From Clostridia bacterium (GTDB lineage: Bacteria > Bacillota_A > Clostridia > Oscillospirales > CAG-272): 8,579 nucleotides of DNA. Below the pieces are notes generated by a model. The model searched no databases, was not told the origin of the DNA, and saw only the letters and a program-made list of their open reading frames with translations. Positions 1 through 6,236 of the stretch are shown in pieces; position 1 is the first letter of the stretch, and the number at the start of each line of letters is the position of its first letter. A program made the translations under genes and the position numbers. The stretch lies in contig JAGBGE010000014.1 of NCBI GenBank assembly GCA_017936125.1, positions 1 through 8,579 of the forward strand. The letters are read 5' to 3'.

Positions 1-268
1 AGTGAATGACAGTCCGGTGGACTGTCAGAGCCGCGACTGACCGACGAGCGTAGTTCGCGAGGAGAATCGAGCCCCGTAATCCTTCTTGGAGCGAATAGGG
101 GCTCTGCACCAGCCAAGAACTCTGCGAGTTCTGCGGGTTCGAGCGCTTGAAACATAGTTGCACAATTTCGCCTCGATACACTCGGCTCATTCTGCTTCTT
201 GTTTCTGCGCATTCGCTACGATGCCGACAACACTCAGTTGTCTGCATCTGCTCACGTAATCCGCTCTT
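1..268. repeat. Hairpin-rich non-coding spacer at left edge
   Basis: No convincing reading frame crosses this stretch; the frames open at the left edge stop early. It instead holds several short inverted repeats: GACAGTCC-GGT-GGACTGTC (8-26); GAGCCCC (69-75) with GGGGCTC (98-104); AGAACTC-TGC-GAGTTCT (116-132); and GATGC/GACAAC with GTTGTC/GCATC (220-248, one C/T mismatch, 5-base loop). The density of palindromes suggests a structured intergenic repeat or the tail of a longer transcript starting left of the window. I cannot assign it to a named family, and the left boundary is cut off. Confidence 0.5.
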
Positions 269-297
269 AAAACTGCACCTTCAAGGTGCAGTTTTTT
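269..297 (+). terminator. Intrinsic terminator of an upstream transcript
   Basis: AAAACTGCACC, a TTCAA loop, then GGTGCAGTTTT form a perfect 11-pair stem running into a T tract (TTTTTTG). The T tract is on the + strand, so it ends transcription coming from the left, including any transcript through the hairpin-rich spacer. Confidence 0.85.
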
Positions 298-580
298 GTT
301 TGTTTTTGAGCGGATAGGGCATTAGACCTGCCATAAAATTCTTTCGTGGTTTGTAAGATTTTTTGATTGCTTTCTGCGGTTTGAATTTAGGGCGTATAAA
401 AGCAAAAAGCGTAAAAAGACAATTTTAGTTTACAAAAAATGCGAATTTGACAGGCTTGTGCCGTTTTGTGAGCATAAAAAATAACGAAAAATTGTATTCT
501 AGAGAGATTCCAAGATCGTTTTTTGAAGTGAGCCTGATGCGCTTAACTTAAATATATATAAATAAAATTTTATTTTTCTA
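298..580. other. AT-rich intergenic spacer, no gene seen
   Basis: About 280 bases between the terminator and the promoter of the next unit. I see no coding frame, RNA gene or riboswitch fold. A TTGACA at 447-452 has no good -10 at proper spacing: the nearest candidate, CATAAA at 473, leaves a 20-base gap. The segment 541-580 is extremely AT-rich and lies directly upstream of the promoter at 581-609, where it could act as an UP-like element; that is inference only. Confidence 0.5.
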
Positions 581-609
581 TTGCAATATTAAGAAAAAAG
601 TGTTAAAAT
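581..609 (+). promoter_or_regulatory. Sigma-A-type promoter for the YuiD-like gene and ackA
   Basis: TTGCAA (581-586) and TAAAAT (604-609) are separated by exactly 17 bases, after a long A/T-rich stretch. The expected start near 616 gives a leader of about 38 bases before the ATG at 654. It is the best promoter candidate upstream of the two-gene unit. Confidence 0.6.
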
Positions 610-641
610 GTTAAAGTACGATATTTTTTAGATTTTTGCGG

Positions 642-647
642 AAGGAG
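642..647 (+). promoter_or_regulatory. Ribosome site fixing the YuiD-like start at 654
   Basis: AAGGAG lies 6 bases before ATG 654. The in-frame TTG at 636 would place this site inside the coding region, so 654 is the chosen start. Confidence 0.85.
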
Positions 648-653
648 TTTTAT

Positions 654-1133
654 ATGGTAGACATTTTAAAGATTTTTACGAACCCCGTTCTGTTAATTCC
701 CGTTTTGGCTTGGGCTATTGCTCAGGTGCTTAAGACTATAATCAATGCGATTATGAGCAAGAAATTTGAAATTTCCCGACTCGTCGGTGACGGAGGAATG
801 CCAAGCGGTCACTCCGCGACCGTTACCTCGCTTGCTATTATGGCGGGCTTTTCCGATGGCTTCCACAGCGTTTCGTTCGCTATTGCTCTCGTGCTTGCGG
901 TTATCGTTATGCACGACGCGCTTGGTGTAAGAAGAGAAACGGGCAAGCAGGCGGTTTCTATTATTAAAATGGCAGAGATAATCAACGACTATATTTCCGA
1001 GCACGACGAAAACCTGAAGGTCGATAAGCTCAAGGTGCTTGTCGGTCACACACCGCTTCAGGTTGTTTGCGGCGCGCTTCTCGGCGCTGTGGTTGCTATC
1101 GTATATCAGCTTATTGCTGTCGGTTGGATGTAA
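654..1133 (+). CDS. Divergent PAP2 family (DUF212, YuiD-like) membrane protein
   Basis: A 159-residue protein recognised as the DUF212 / divergent PAP2 family, related to B. subtilis YuiD and distantly to PAP2 phosphatases and vanadium haloperoxidases. Family motifs are GMPSGHS (48-54), DALGVRRETGKQA (88-100) and GHTPLQVVCGALLG (131-144). Hydrophobic segments at about 10-33, 56-66, 73-87 and 136-156 suggest an integral membrane protein. PSGHS and the later GHTP resemble PAP2 signature blocks, so a phospho-substrate is plausible, but no reaction is established for the family. Length is normal. ATG 654 is preferred to the upstream TTG because AAGGAG sits 6 bases before it. Only 30 bases separate it from ackA, with no terminator between, so the two are probably co-transcribed from the promoter at 581-609. 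Confidence 0.92.
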   Translation: MVDILKIFTNPVLLIPVLAWAIAQVLKTIINAIMSKKFEISRLVGDGGMPSGHSATVTSLAIMAGFSDGFHSVSFAIALVLAVIVMHDALGVRRETGKQAVSIIKMAEIINDYISEHDENLKVDKLKVLVGHTPLQVVCGALLGAVVAIVYQLIAVGWM

Positions 1134-1150
1134 TTTGTAAACATATATTT

Positions 1151-1155
1151 GGAGG
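1151..1155 (+). promoter_or_regulatory. Ribosome site fixing the ackA start at 1164
   Basis: GGAGG lies 8 bases before ATG 1164. An in-frame TTG at 1149 overlaps this site and is rejected as the start. The canonical acetate kinase N-terminus (MKILVINAGSSS) begins exactly at 1164. Confidence 0.9.
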
Positions 1156-1163
1156 ACAATATA

Positions 1164-2366
1164 ATGAAGATTTTAGTTATTAACGCAGGTAGCTCGTCGC
1201 TCAAGTTCCAGCTTATCGATATGGAAAACGAGCAGGTAATTGCAAAGGGTATCTGCGAGGAAATTGGCGGCAAGTCGGGCTTTAAGTTCAAGGTTCCCGG
1301 CAGAGAGGATTATAAGGCTGCCGTTGCTATGCCTACTCACGCTGAGGCTCTCCAGCTCGTGCTTGATACTCTTGTAGACGAGAAGCTTGGTGTAATCTCC
1401 GACGTTTCCGAGATTGGTGCTGTTGGACACAGAGTTCTTCACGGTGGTGACAAGCTTTCGGGATCTGTTCTTGTTACAGATGAGGTAAAGGCAATTATCG
1501 AGGAATGCTGCGACCTTGGCCCTCTTCACAACCCCGCGAATCTCAAGGGCATCGTCGAATGTCAGAAGATTATGAGCGTTCCTCAGGTTGCTGTTTTTGA
1601 TACCAGCTTCCATCAGACTATGCCTGATTTCGCGTATATGTATGCGCTTCCTTATGAGTACTATGAGAAGTACAAGATTCGTCGTTACGGCTTCCACGGC
1701 ACCTCTCACCGCTACGTAAGCGAGAGAGCTATCGCTATGCTTGGCAAGCCTGCAGCAGAGTGCAACGTTGTTACCTGTCACCTCGGTAACGGCGCGTCCT
1801 TCGCTGCTGTAAAGGGTGGCAAGTGCTTCGATACCTCTATGGGTGTTACTCCTCTTGAGGGTATTATGATGGGTACCCGTTCGGGTAACATTGACCCTGC
1901 TATCATTCCTTACCTTATGCGCAAGGGCGAGCTTACTACCGCGGACGATATTGACAAGATGATGAACAAGAAGTCCGGTATGCTTGGTGTTTCGGGTAAG
2001 ACGAGCGACAACCAGGAGATCGGCAAGCTTGCTGAGGCAGGTGACGAGAGAGCAATTCTCTGCGAGAAGATGTATTCTCATCAGATTGCGAAGAACGTTG
2101 GCTCTTACATAGTAGCTATGGGCGGAGTTGACGCTATCGTATTCACCGGCGGTATCGGTGAGAACGCAGGTCATTACAGAGCGAAGCTCGGCGAGCAGCT
2201 CGCATTCCTTGGCGTTAAGATTGACGCGGAGAAGAACAAGATCAGAGGCGAGGAGGTAGAGATTTCTACTCCCGATTCTCCCATCAAGGTGTTTGTAATT
2301 CCCACCAACGAGGAGCTTGTTATTGCAAGAGATACTCTGGAGATAGTAAAGGCACTTAACGCATAA
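1164..2366 (+). CDS. ackA: Acetate kinase
   Basis: A full-length 400-residue acetate kinase of the ASKHA fold. In the cytoplasm it transfers phosphate between acetyl phosphate and ADP, giving acetate and ATP, the last step of acetogenic fermentation. Motifs in order: NAGSSSLKFQL (7-17) with N7 and S10; GHRVLHGG (88-95) with R90; FDTSFH (145-150) with D146; YGFHGTSHRY (175-184) with H178; HLGNGAS (206-212); MGTRSGNIDP (236-245) with R239; TGGIGENA in the C-terminal third; and PTNEE (380-384) with the glutamate that binds magnesium. These match the residues known as catalytic in Methanosarcina AckA. Length is typical and nothing is broken. It is second in a unit with the YuiD-like gene. Its usual partner, phosphotransacetylase (pta), is not in the window. 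A strong terminator follows at 2499-2534. Confidence 0.98.
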   Translation: MKILVINAGSSSLKFQLIDMENEQVIAKGICEEIGGKSGFKFKVPGREDYKAAVAMPTHAEALQLVLDTLVDEKLGVISDVSEIGAVGHRVLHGGDKLSGSVLVTDEVKAIIEECCDLGPLHNPANLKGIVECQKIMSVPQVAVFDTSFHQTMPDFAYMYALPYEYYEKYKIRRYGFHGTSHRYVSERAIAMLGKPAAECNVVTCHLGNGASFAAVKGGKCFDTSMGVTPLEGIMMGTRSGNIDPAIIPYLMRKGELTTADDIDKMMNKKSGMLGVSGKTSDNQEIGKLAEAGDERAILCEKMYSHQIAKNVGSYIVAMGGVDAIVFTGGIGENAGHYRAKLGEQLAFLGVKIDAEKNKIRGEEVEISTPDSPIKVFVIPTNEELVIARDTLEIVKALNA

Positions 2367-2413
2367 TTCGGTAAAGAACGGTAATTTTGCGCCCTCTTCG
2401 CCGCCCACAACCG

Positions 2414-2453
2414 CTCGAAGTAGGTGACTACGTCTTCGGGTTGCGGAACGACG
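2414..2453 (+). repeat. Intergenic repeat, copy A (left arm)
   Basis: Contains ACTACGTCTTCGG (2427-2439), the exact reverse complement of CCGAAGACGTAGT at 2577-2589. Similarity extends on both sides with substitutions (CTCG..GTAG to the left, GC..AAC.ACG to the right). The copy itself can form a small hairpin, GTAG-GTGA-CTAC (2420-2431). It lies between the ackA stop and the ackA terminator. Confidence 0.55.
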
Positions 2454-2498
2454 AATATCGCATCAAAATTCCTCGTTCTTTCATAGAAAATAAAAAAT

Positions 2499-2534
2499 AA
2501 AACTGCCTTAAATTTGAATTTAAGGCAGTTTTTA
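2499..2534 (+). terminator. ackA terminator
   Basis: AAAACTGCCTTAAATT (2499-2514) pairs perfectly with AATTTAAGGCAGTTTT (2517-2532), leading into TTTT. The A-rich 5' arm makes the structure symmetric, so it could also work on the minus strand. Confidence 0.9.
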
Positions 2535-2563
2535 CAAGGGGGATAGGCAGATTTGAGGGAGAA

Positions 2564-2602
2564 GCGTTGTTTGCGACCGAAGACGTAGTAAGCTACGGCG
2601 AG
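2564..2602 (-). repeat. Intergenic repeat, copy B (inverted right arm)
   Basis: This is the reverse-oriented partner of 2414-2453, sharing the 13-base core CCGAAGACGTAGT (2577-2589) plus diverged flanks. It has its own small hairpin, CGTAG-TAAG-CTACG (2584-2597). The rest of the spacer to the greA-family gene holds no coding frame. I find no convincing promoter in it; the weak pair TTCGCA 2645-2650 / TAATAA 2668-2673 is only a possibility. Confidence 0.55.
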
Positions 2603-2750
2603 AGTTCAGCAAACGACGGTAGAAAAAGTTCATTAAAAAGGAAATTCGCAGAATTTCAACATTAGAATAATAAAGCTTTAAAGCATAAGCTTGTTTGGTT
2701 TTATTATTTTTTCGAACTTTTTCGTTCTCACCAAATATGACAGCCCCGGC

Positions 2751-2755
2751 AGGAG
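2751..2755 (+). promoter_or_regulatory. Ribosome site fixing the greA-family start at 2761
   Basis: AGGAG lies 5 bases before ATG 2761. In-frame alternatives at 2695 (TTG) and 2737 (ATG) have no purine-rich site in front of them. Confidence 0.8.
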
Positions 2756-2760
2756 CAAAA

Positions 2761-3264
2761 ATGTACGACGAATTAACACAGGTTGATATAAAGAAAATGG
2801 AGGAGGAAATTGAGTACCGAAAGGTAAAGCTCGCTCCCGAGCTCGGCGCAGAGCTGAAGCGCACGCGTGAGTTCGGTGACCTCTCCGAAAATGCCGAATA
2901 CAAGGAGGCGAAGCGCGCCAAGCGCAAGAACGAGAGCCGTATTCGCTATCTTGAAAATATGATAAGAACGGCAAAGGTTATCGAGATAAAGGACTCGGCT
3001 GACGAGGTATGCCTTTTTGACCGCGTGCGTATCTTTAACGAGAAAATGAACGCGGAAAAGGAAATCGAGATAGTCACCACTCTGCGCCAGAATGCTCTGC
3101 TTGGCTTTGTAAGCAAGGAGTCGCCTCTCGGCTCTGCGCTAATGGGGCATAAGGAGGGCGACCGCGTGCTTGTCAAGGTGAGTGATACGATGTCCTATTA
3201 CGTGAAAATTCTGAAAATTACCAAGGGCGAGGACAATGAGGATTTGCCCATCAGCGGATTTTAA
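2761..3264 (+). CDS. greA: GreA-family transcription elongation factor
   Basis: A 167-residue GreA/GreB-family protein. Such factors enter the RNA polymerase secondary channel and stimulate cleavage of backtracked transcripts, rescuing stalled elongation complexes. The N-terminal part (about 1-75) is highly charged and reads as the antiparallel coiled coil. Its tip motif GDLSENAEY (39-47) carries D40 and E43, equivalent to the acidic pair D41/E44 of E. coli GreA. The C-terminal FKBP-like domain has the expected SPLGSALMGHKEGDRV block (121-136). Length is slightly above the usual 158 or so. The start with AGGAG 5 bases upstream is preferred to 2737 and 2695. The N-terminus (DELTQVDIKKMEEEIEYRK) differs from canonical GreA, so it may be a clostridial paralogue; whether the genome holds a second greA cannot be seen here. 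No hairpin terminator follows before the next promoter. Confidence 0.93.
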   Translation: MYDELTQVDIKKMEEEIEYRKVKLAPELGAELKRTREFGDLSENAEYKEAKRAKRKNESRIRYLENMIRTAKVIEIKDSADEVCLFDRVRIFNEKMNAEKEIEIVTTLRQNALLGFVSKESPLGSALMGHKEGDRVLVKVSDTMSYYVKILKITKGEDNEDLPISGF

Positions 3265-3292
3265 TAGATATAAATTACGCGAGCGTTTTATA

Positions 3293-3321
3293 TTGACAAA
3301 AGATATTTTATTTGATATAAT
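3293..3321 (+). promoter_or_regulatory. Perfect-consensus sigma-A promoter for the 912-residue protein
   Basis: TTGACA (3293-3298) and TATAAT (3316-3321) with an exact 17-base spacer. Transcription should start near 3328, leaving a leader of only about 26 bases before ATG 3354. A match this exact predicts strong basal transcription unless repressed. Confidence 0.9.
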
Positions 3322-3341
3322 TATTTAGATAGCAAACCGAG

Positions 3342-3349
3342 AAAGGAGG
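3342..3349 (+). promoter_or_regulatory. Strong ribosome site for the 912-residue protein
   Basis: AAAGGAGG is an eight-base match to the anti-Shine-Dalgarno complement. It ends 4 bases before ATG 3354, a slightly short spacing. Confidence 0.85.
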
Positions 3350-3353
3350 CATT

Positions 3354-6092
3354 ATGGCATACCAGCATTTTTATTCGCGCGTACCTGCACGAATCAGTAT
3401 TTTTAATAGAATTGATAGCTTCGACACCTTCGCGCATTCCGCCGAGCTTGACAGAGATTTTATTCTCGGTGAGCTTTCGCCGATTTACGCCGATAAGCTG
3501 AATAAGCAGGATGCCGGCAAGATCAGACGCGGTGAGATCCCGACCGTCTACTCGCAGATTATGCTTCCCTCGGGCAGAACGGTGCAGTCGGCGCTTACCT
3601 ATCTTCCGCTCGATTACACCGGTGAGAGAAGCTCCTATCTCGTTCACTCGCTCGTGCTGACCGACGAGGAGCGCTCGCGTGTTTTCGCTAACCCTGCGGC
3701 TCTCTCATTTAATCCTAAAATGTTTGCCCGTGACATTTCGGGCTTCAGAATAACGGCGCCCAACATTGCGCCCAACCGCGCGCTTGCAGGGAGCGAATAT
3801 TCGCTTCGTCCCGTGTCGAGCGTCAGCAAGGTTACATCACGCTATAATCCCGAGATGCTTGCGCGCTTTATCTTCGCCATAGTGGATTCGATTTGCGGCA
3901 AGGGAAATCGCATATATTTCCGTCTGCCTACCGACGATAAGAATGCGTCGGCAGAGGCGCTTGAGCTTATCAGCGCGGTTATGAATATCCTGCCTTATAA
4001 TATGCGTGAGCAGCTTTCGTTCGTGACGTTCGTCAGCGATAGCACGCACTATCCTGAGTTCAGAGTAAAGTGCGTGAGCAGCGGTTGCCGCGTGCTGCTC
4101 GGTGAGGGCGAGGTGTTCTTCGATTTTGGCGCAAGCACGGTTTCGGGTATGGGCGCTGATTTAGAGCTTAACAGACCTCTAGTCAGATTCCTTTATTCGC
4201 TATTTGACAATGCTACCGTAAGAGATGCGTTCCATATTTACGCTGCGAGAATTTTCGAAGCCTATCCCGACAGATTGCCGACTCTCCAGCTTCTCAATGA
4301 GCTTGTGTTTATGTTCTGGCAGTGCAGCGGCTTCTACGTCGAGCAGTCGGTGCTTCCGAACGATAATATGATAGTTGAGTTCTTCACGGTCTACGAGAAG
4401 TACCGTGATGCGCTCACCGACGATTATCGCAAGAGGGCGTACAAGTGCCTCGAGAGATATGCGAAGGCGAACGTAGCTATTCCTGCGTCGATTTTCGCGA
4501 AGCTCGACGCGCTTTATCCGGGTGAGAGTGTACCTGCCAAGCGAGTGGCACTTGAGGTTGTGCTCGATATTATTCACACCGACGTGATGCGTCATAAGCT
4601 CTTTGCGTTTATCAGAAAGAATTACAGCGCCGAGACCCCCGAGGTTAAGGCTATTATCAACGATGACCTATCGAGAGTATTTTACGGCGGCTTTTTGCAG
4701 TATGAGATTCTCACATTCTTTGACTCGAACTTCAGCTCCGAGCCGATTGAAACACAGAATCTGATTCTAAATAAGCTTCTGCTTTCTATTCGCACGCCTG
4801 CGGTGCAGGACAGAATAGTGACTATTCTCGACGCTCATTACATCTCTATGACTTGGGATCAGAAGGTCAAGGTGTATTCAACTCTCCTTGAGATGCTTCC
4901 CGAATGCGACAGACTCTCCTCGCTGACCGTCTGGTTTATCAACAAGCACGTTGACGGCGAGCGCAAGGAGCTGCCCGACGCGATTACCAAGCAGATTACC
5001 GAGTATCTTGCGGAGGATTATAAGCGAGAGGCGCATCTGCTTCTGCCTATTTTAACCTATGCTCCCGGCTTCTGCGAGGATATAGTTATCGGACTTGTAT
5101 TTACTCACTGGAAGGATAGCGTGGTTAATCAGGAATACGTTCAGCTCGTCAATGCGAGAAGCTCGTATCAGAAGCTCAAAGAGGTGATTCATATCTGCCG
5201 TCTTGTGCCCAACGTGTCCGCCGAGTCGATTAAGGGATTTATCGTGGGAGCGTCCGCGCTCCTGCTTGACGTGCAGGCGACTCTTTACGATTTTCTTTCT
5301 GCCGACGCAGAGGCGAAATCAATTCTGTCAGCAGAGCTTTACACGCTTCTTTGCGAGAAGATGATTTATCCTGCCGTGATTTACAGCTTCTACGACGTGT
5401 TCAAGGTGAGATACGGTAAGGACGGCATACAGATGCTGATTAAGTACGTGGGCGAGAATCCCGCGCTCTCCGAGTCCGAGCAGTATATGCGAGTGCTCAA
5501 GTATACCGAGCTTACCAAGCGCGCCGAAGCTGAGGACACCACCGGAGTATTCGTTTGCATCGGCGCTCTGCCTGAGGATCAGAAGGTGAGGGTTGATATT
5601 GCAAATCATATCAGAATGTGCTCGCTCAACAAAAATACGCAGTCCGAGAAAACCGCTATTATCTACGAGCTTTGTATGAATTATCTGAAGACGTCGAAAC
5701 TTCGCCTTGACAACGTTTATACGCAGTATAAGAGCAGCGTGGAAGAGAAAATGGAGAATGACGACGATCTCGACCTTGACTTTGAAAAGCTCGAGAGAGC
5801 TGCCGCTGCTGAGGCTGTTGAACTGATTATCGGCCTTGCTACCGAGATAAGCCTTGCGGGCGAGGAATATCTTTTTGAAATTTGCGATGACTCCTCCGGC
5901 TTCCCAAGCGCTATCAAGAGCTTTATTCTCTCCTACGGGCTTGGAGTCACTAAATTCATCAAGCCGTTGATAGAGTCCGCGCCATTTATGATGCGCAGCC
6001 TGGTCGACAGAATGGTTAAGGAGTATAGACTTAAGCCTGCCGACGTGGTGAATCAGATTATCGACAAGGGTAAGGGTATATTCAAAAAGTAA
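3354..6092 (+). CDS. Large soluble protein, possible GAP1-N2-like N-terminus
   Basis: A 912-residue protein whose function I do not know. There is no signal peptide, clear membrane segment, Walker A motif, zinc cluster or obvious catalytic motif. The N-terminal part has a layout I associate with the N-terminal module of GTPase-associated protein 1 (GAP1-N2) from predicted NTP-dependent conflict systems: aromatic start QHFYSR (4-9), SFDTFAHSAEL (22-32), DYTGERSSYLVHSLVL (87-102), then ILPYNMREQLSFVTF (212-226), similar to the LP...R..LSF.T block. This comes from pattern memory, not a search. From about 270 on it looks mostly helical, like a long repeat scaffold. An acidic run lies at about 797-812 (MENDDDLDLDFE). 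It is monocistronic, with a consensus promoter, strong ribosome site and terminator. No GTPase, vWA, TerD or effector gene is adjacent. Base composition resembles its neighbours. The CDS itself is certain; the family is tentative. Confidence 0.85.
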   Translation: MAYQHFYSRVPARISIFNRIDSFDTFAHSAELDRDFILGELSPIYADKLNKQDAGKIRRGEIPTVYSQIMLPSGRTVQSALTYLPLDYTGERSSYLVHSLVLTDEERSRVFANPAALSFNPKMFARDISGFRITAPNIAPNRALAGSEYSLRPVSSVSKVTSRYNPEMLARFIFAIVDSICGKGNRIYFRLPTDDKNASAEALELISAVMNILPYNMREQLSFVTFVSDSTHYPEFRVKCVSSGCRVLLGEGEVFFDFGASTVSGMGADLELNRPLVRFLYSLFDNATVRDAFHIYAARIFEAYPDRLPTLQLLNELVFMFWQCSGFYVEQSVLPNDNMIVEFFTVYEKYRDALTDDYRKRAYKCLERYAKANVAIPASIFAKLDALYPGESVPAKRVALEVVLDIIHTDVMRHKLFAFIRKNYSAETPEVKAIINDDLSRVFYGGFLQYEILTFFDSNFSSEPIETQNLILNKLLLSIRTPAVQDRIVTILDAHYISMTWDQKVKVYSTLLEMLPECDRLSSLTVWFINKHVDGERKELPDAITKQITEYLAEDYKREAHLLLPILTYAPGFCEDIVIGLVFTHWKDSVVNQEYVQLVNARSSYQKLKEVIHICRLVPNVSAESIKGFIVGASALLLDVQATLYDFLSADAEAKSILSAELYTLLCEKMIYPAVIYSFYDVFKVRYGKDGIQMLIKYVGENPALSESEQYMRVLKYTELTKRAEAEDTTGVFVCIGALPEDQKVRVDIANHIRMCSLNKNTQSEKTAIIYELCMNYLKTSKLRLDNVYTQYKSSVEEKMENDDDLDLDFEKLERAAAAEAVELIIGLATEISLAGEEYLFEICDDSSGFPSAIKSFILSYGLGVTKFIKPLIESAPFMMRSLVDRMVKEYRLKPADVVNQIIDKGKGIFKK

Positions 6093-6095
6093 TAT

Positions 6096-6130
6096 AAATC
6101 CGCAGGGAATAATCGCTCTGCGGATTTTTT
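6096..6130 (+). terminator. Terminator of the 912-residue protein gene
   Basis: AAATCCGCAG (6096-6105), a 12-base loop, then CTGCGGATTT (6118-6127) continuing into TTT. It lies 3 bases after the stop codon and closes the single-gene unit. Confidence 0.9.
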
Positions 6131-6171
6131 AATGCCTAACGAGGCTCATTTCTGCATTTTTTACTTAACTA

Positions 6172-6200
6172 TTGATTTTTTACTCGCTTTGTGGTACTAT
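6172..6200 (+). promoter_or_regulatory. Promoter for pepF
   Basis: TTGATT (6172-6177) and TACTAT (6195-6200) are 17 bases apart. The start near 6207 leaves a leader of about 30 bases before ATG 6237. It directly follows the previous terminator, so pepF has its own transcription unit. Confidence 0.65.
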
Positions 6201-6236
6201 ATTTAAGTAATATATTTTATTGAAAAGGAAAGAAAA

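Noticed and set aside
298..580. Riboswitch or small RNA upstream of the YuiD-like gene
   Set aside because: No recognisable conserved motif or strong stem. The TTGACA at 447 lacks a properly spaced -10 box.
1173..2408. A 411-residue open frame on the minus strand opposite ackA
   Set aside because: It is codon-aligned with ackA and stays open because ackA avoids TTA, CTA and TCA codons. It ends exactly at the TTA codon for residue 4 of AckA. The product resembles no family and has no ribosome site.
2695..2760. Upstream in-frame starts (TTG 2695, ATG 2737) for the greA-family gene
   Set aside because: Neither has a ribosome site, and the added residues do not match the family N-terminus. AGGAG is well placed for ATG 2761.
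2532..2974. Minus-strand frames across the greA-family gene and the ackA-greA spacer
   Set aside because: They lie opposite a clear GreA-family gene and cross a terminator and repeats; serine/arginine-rich translation without motif.
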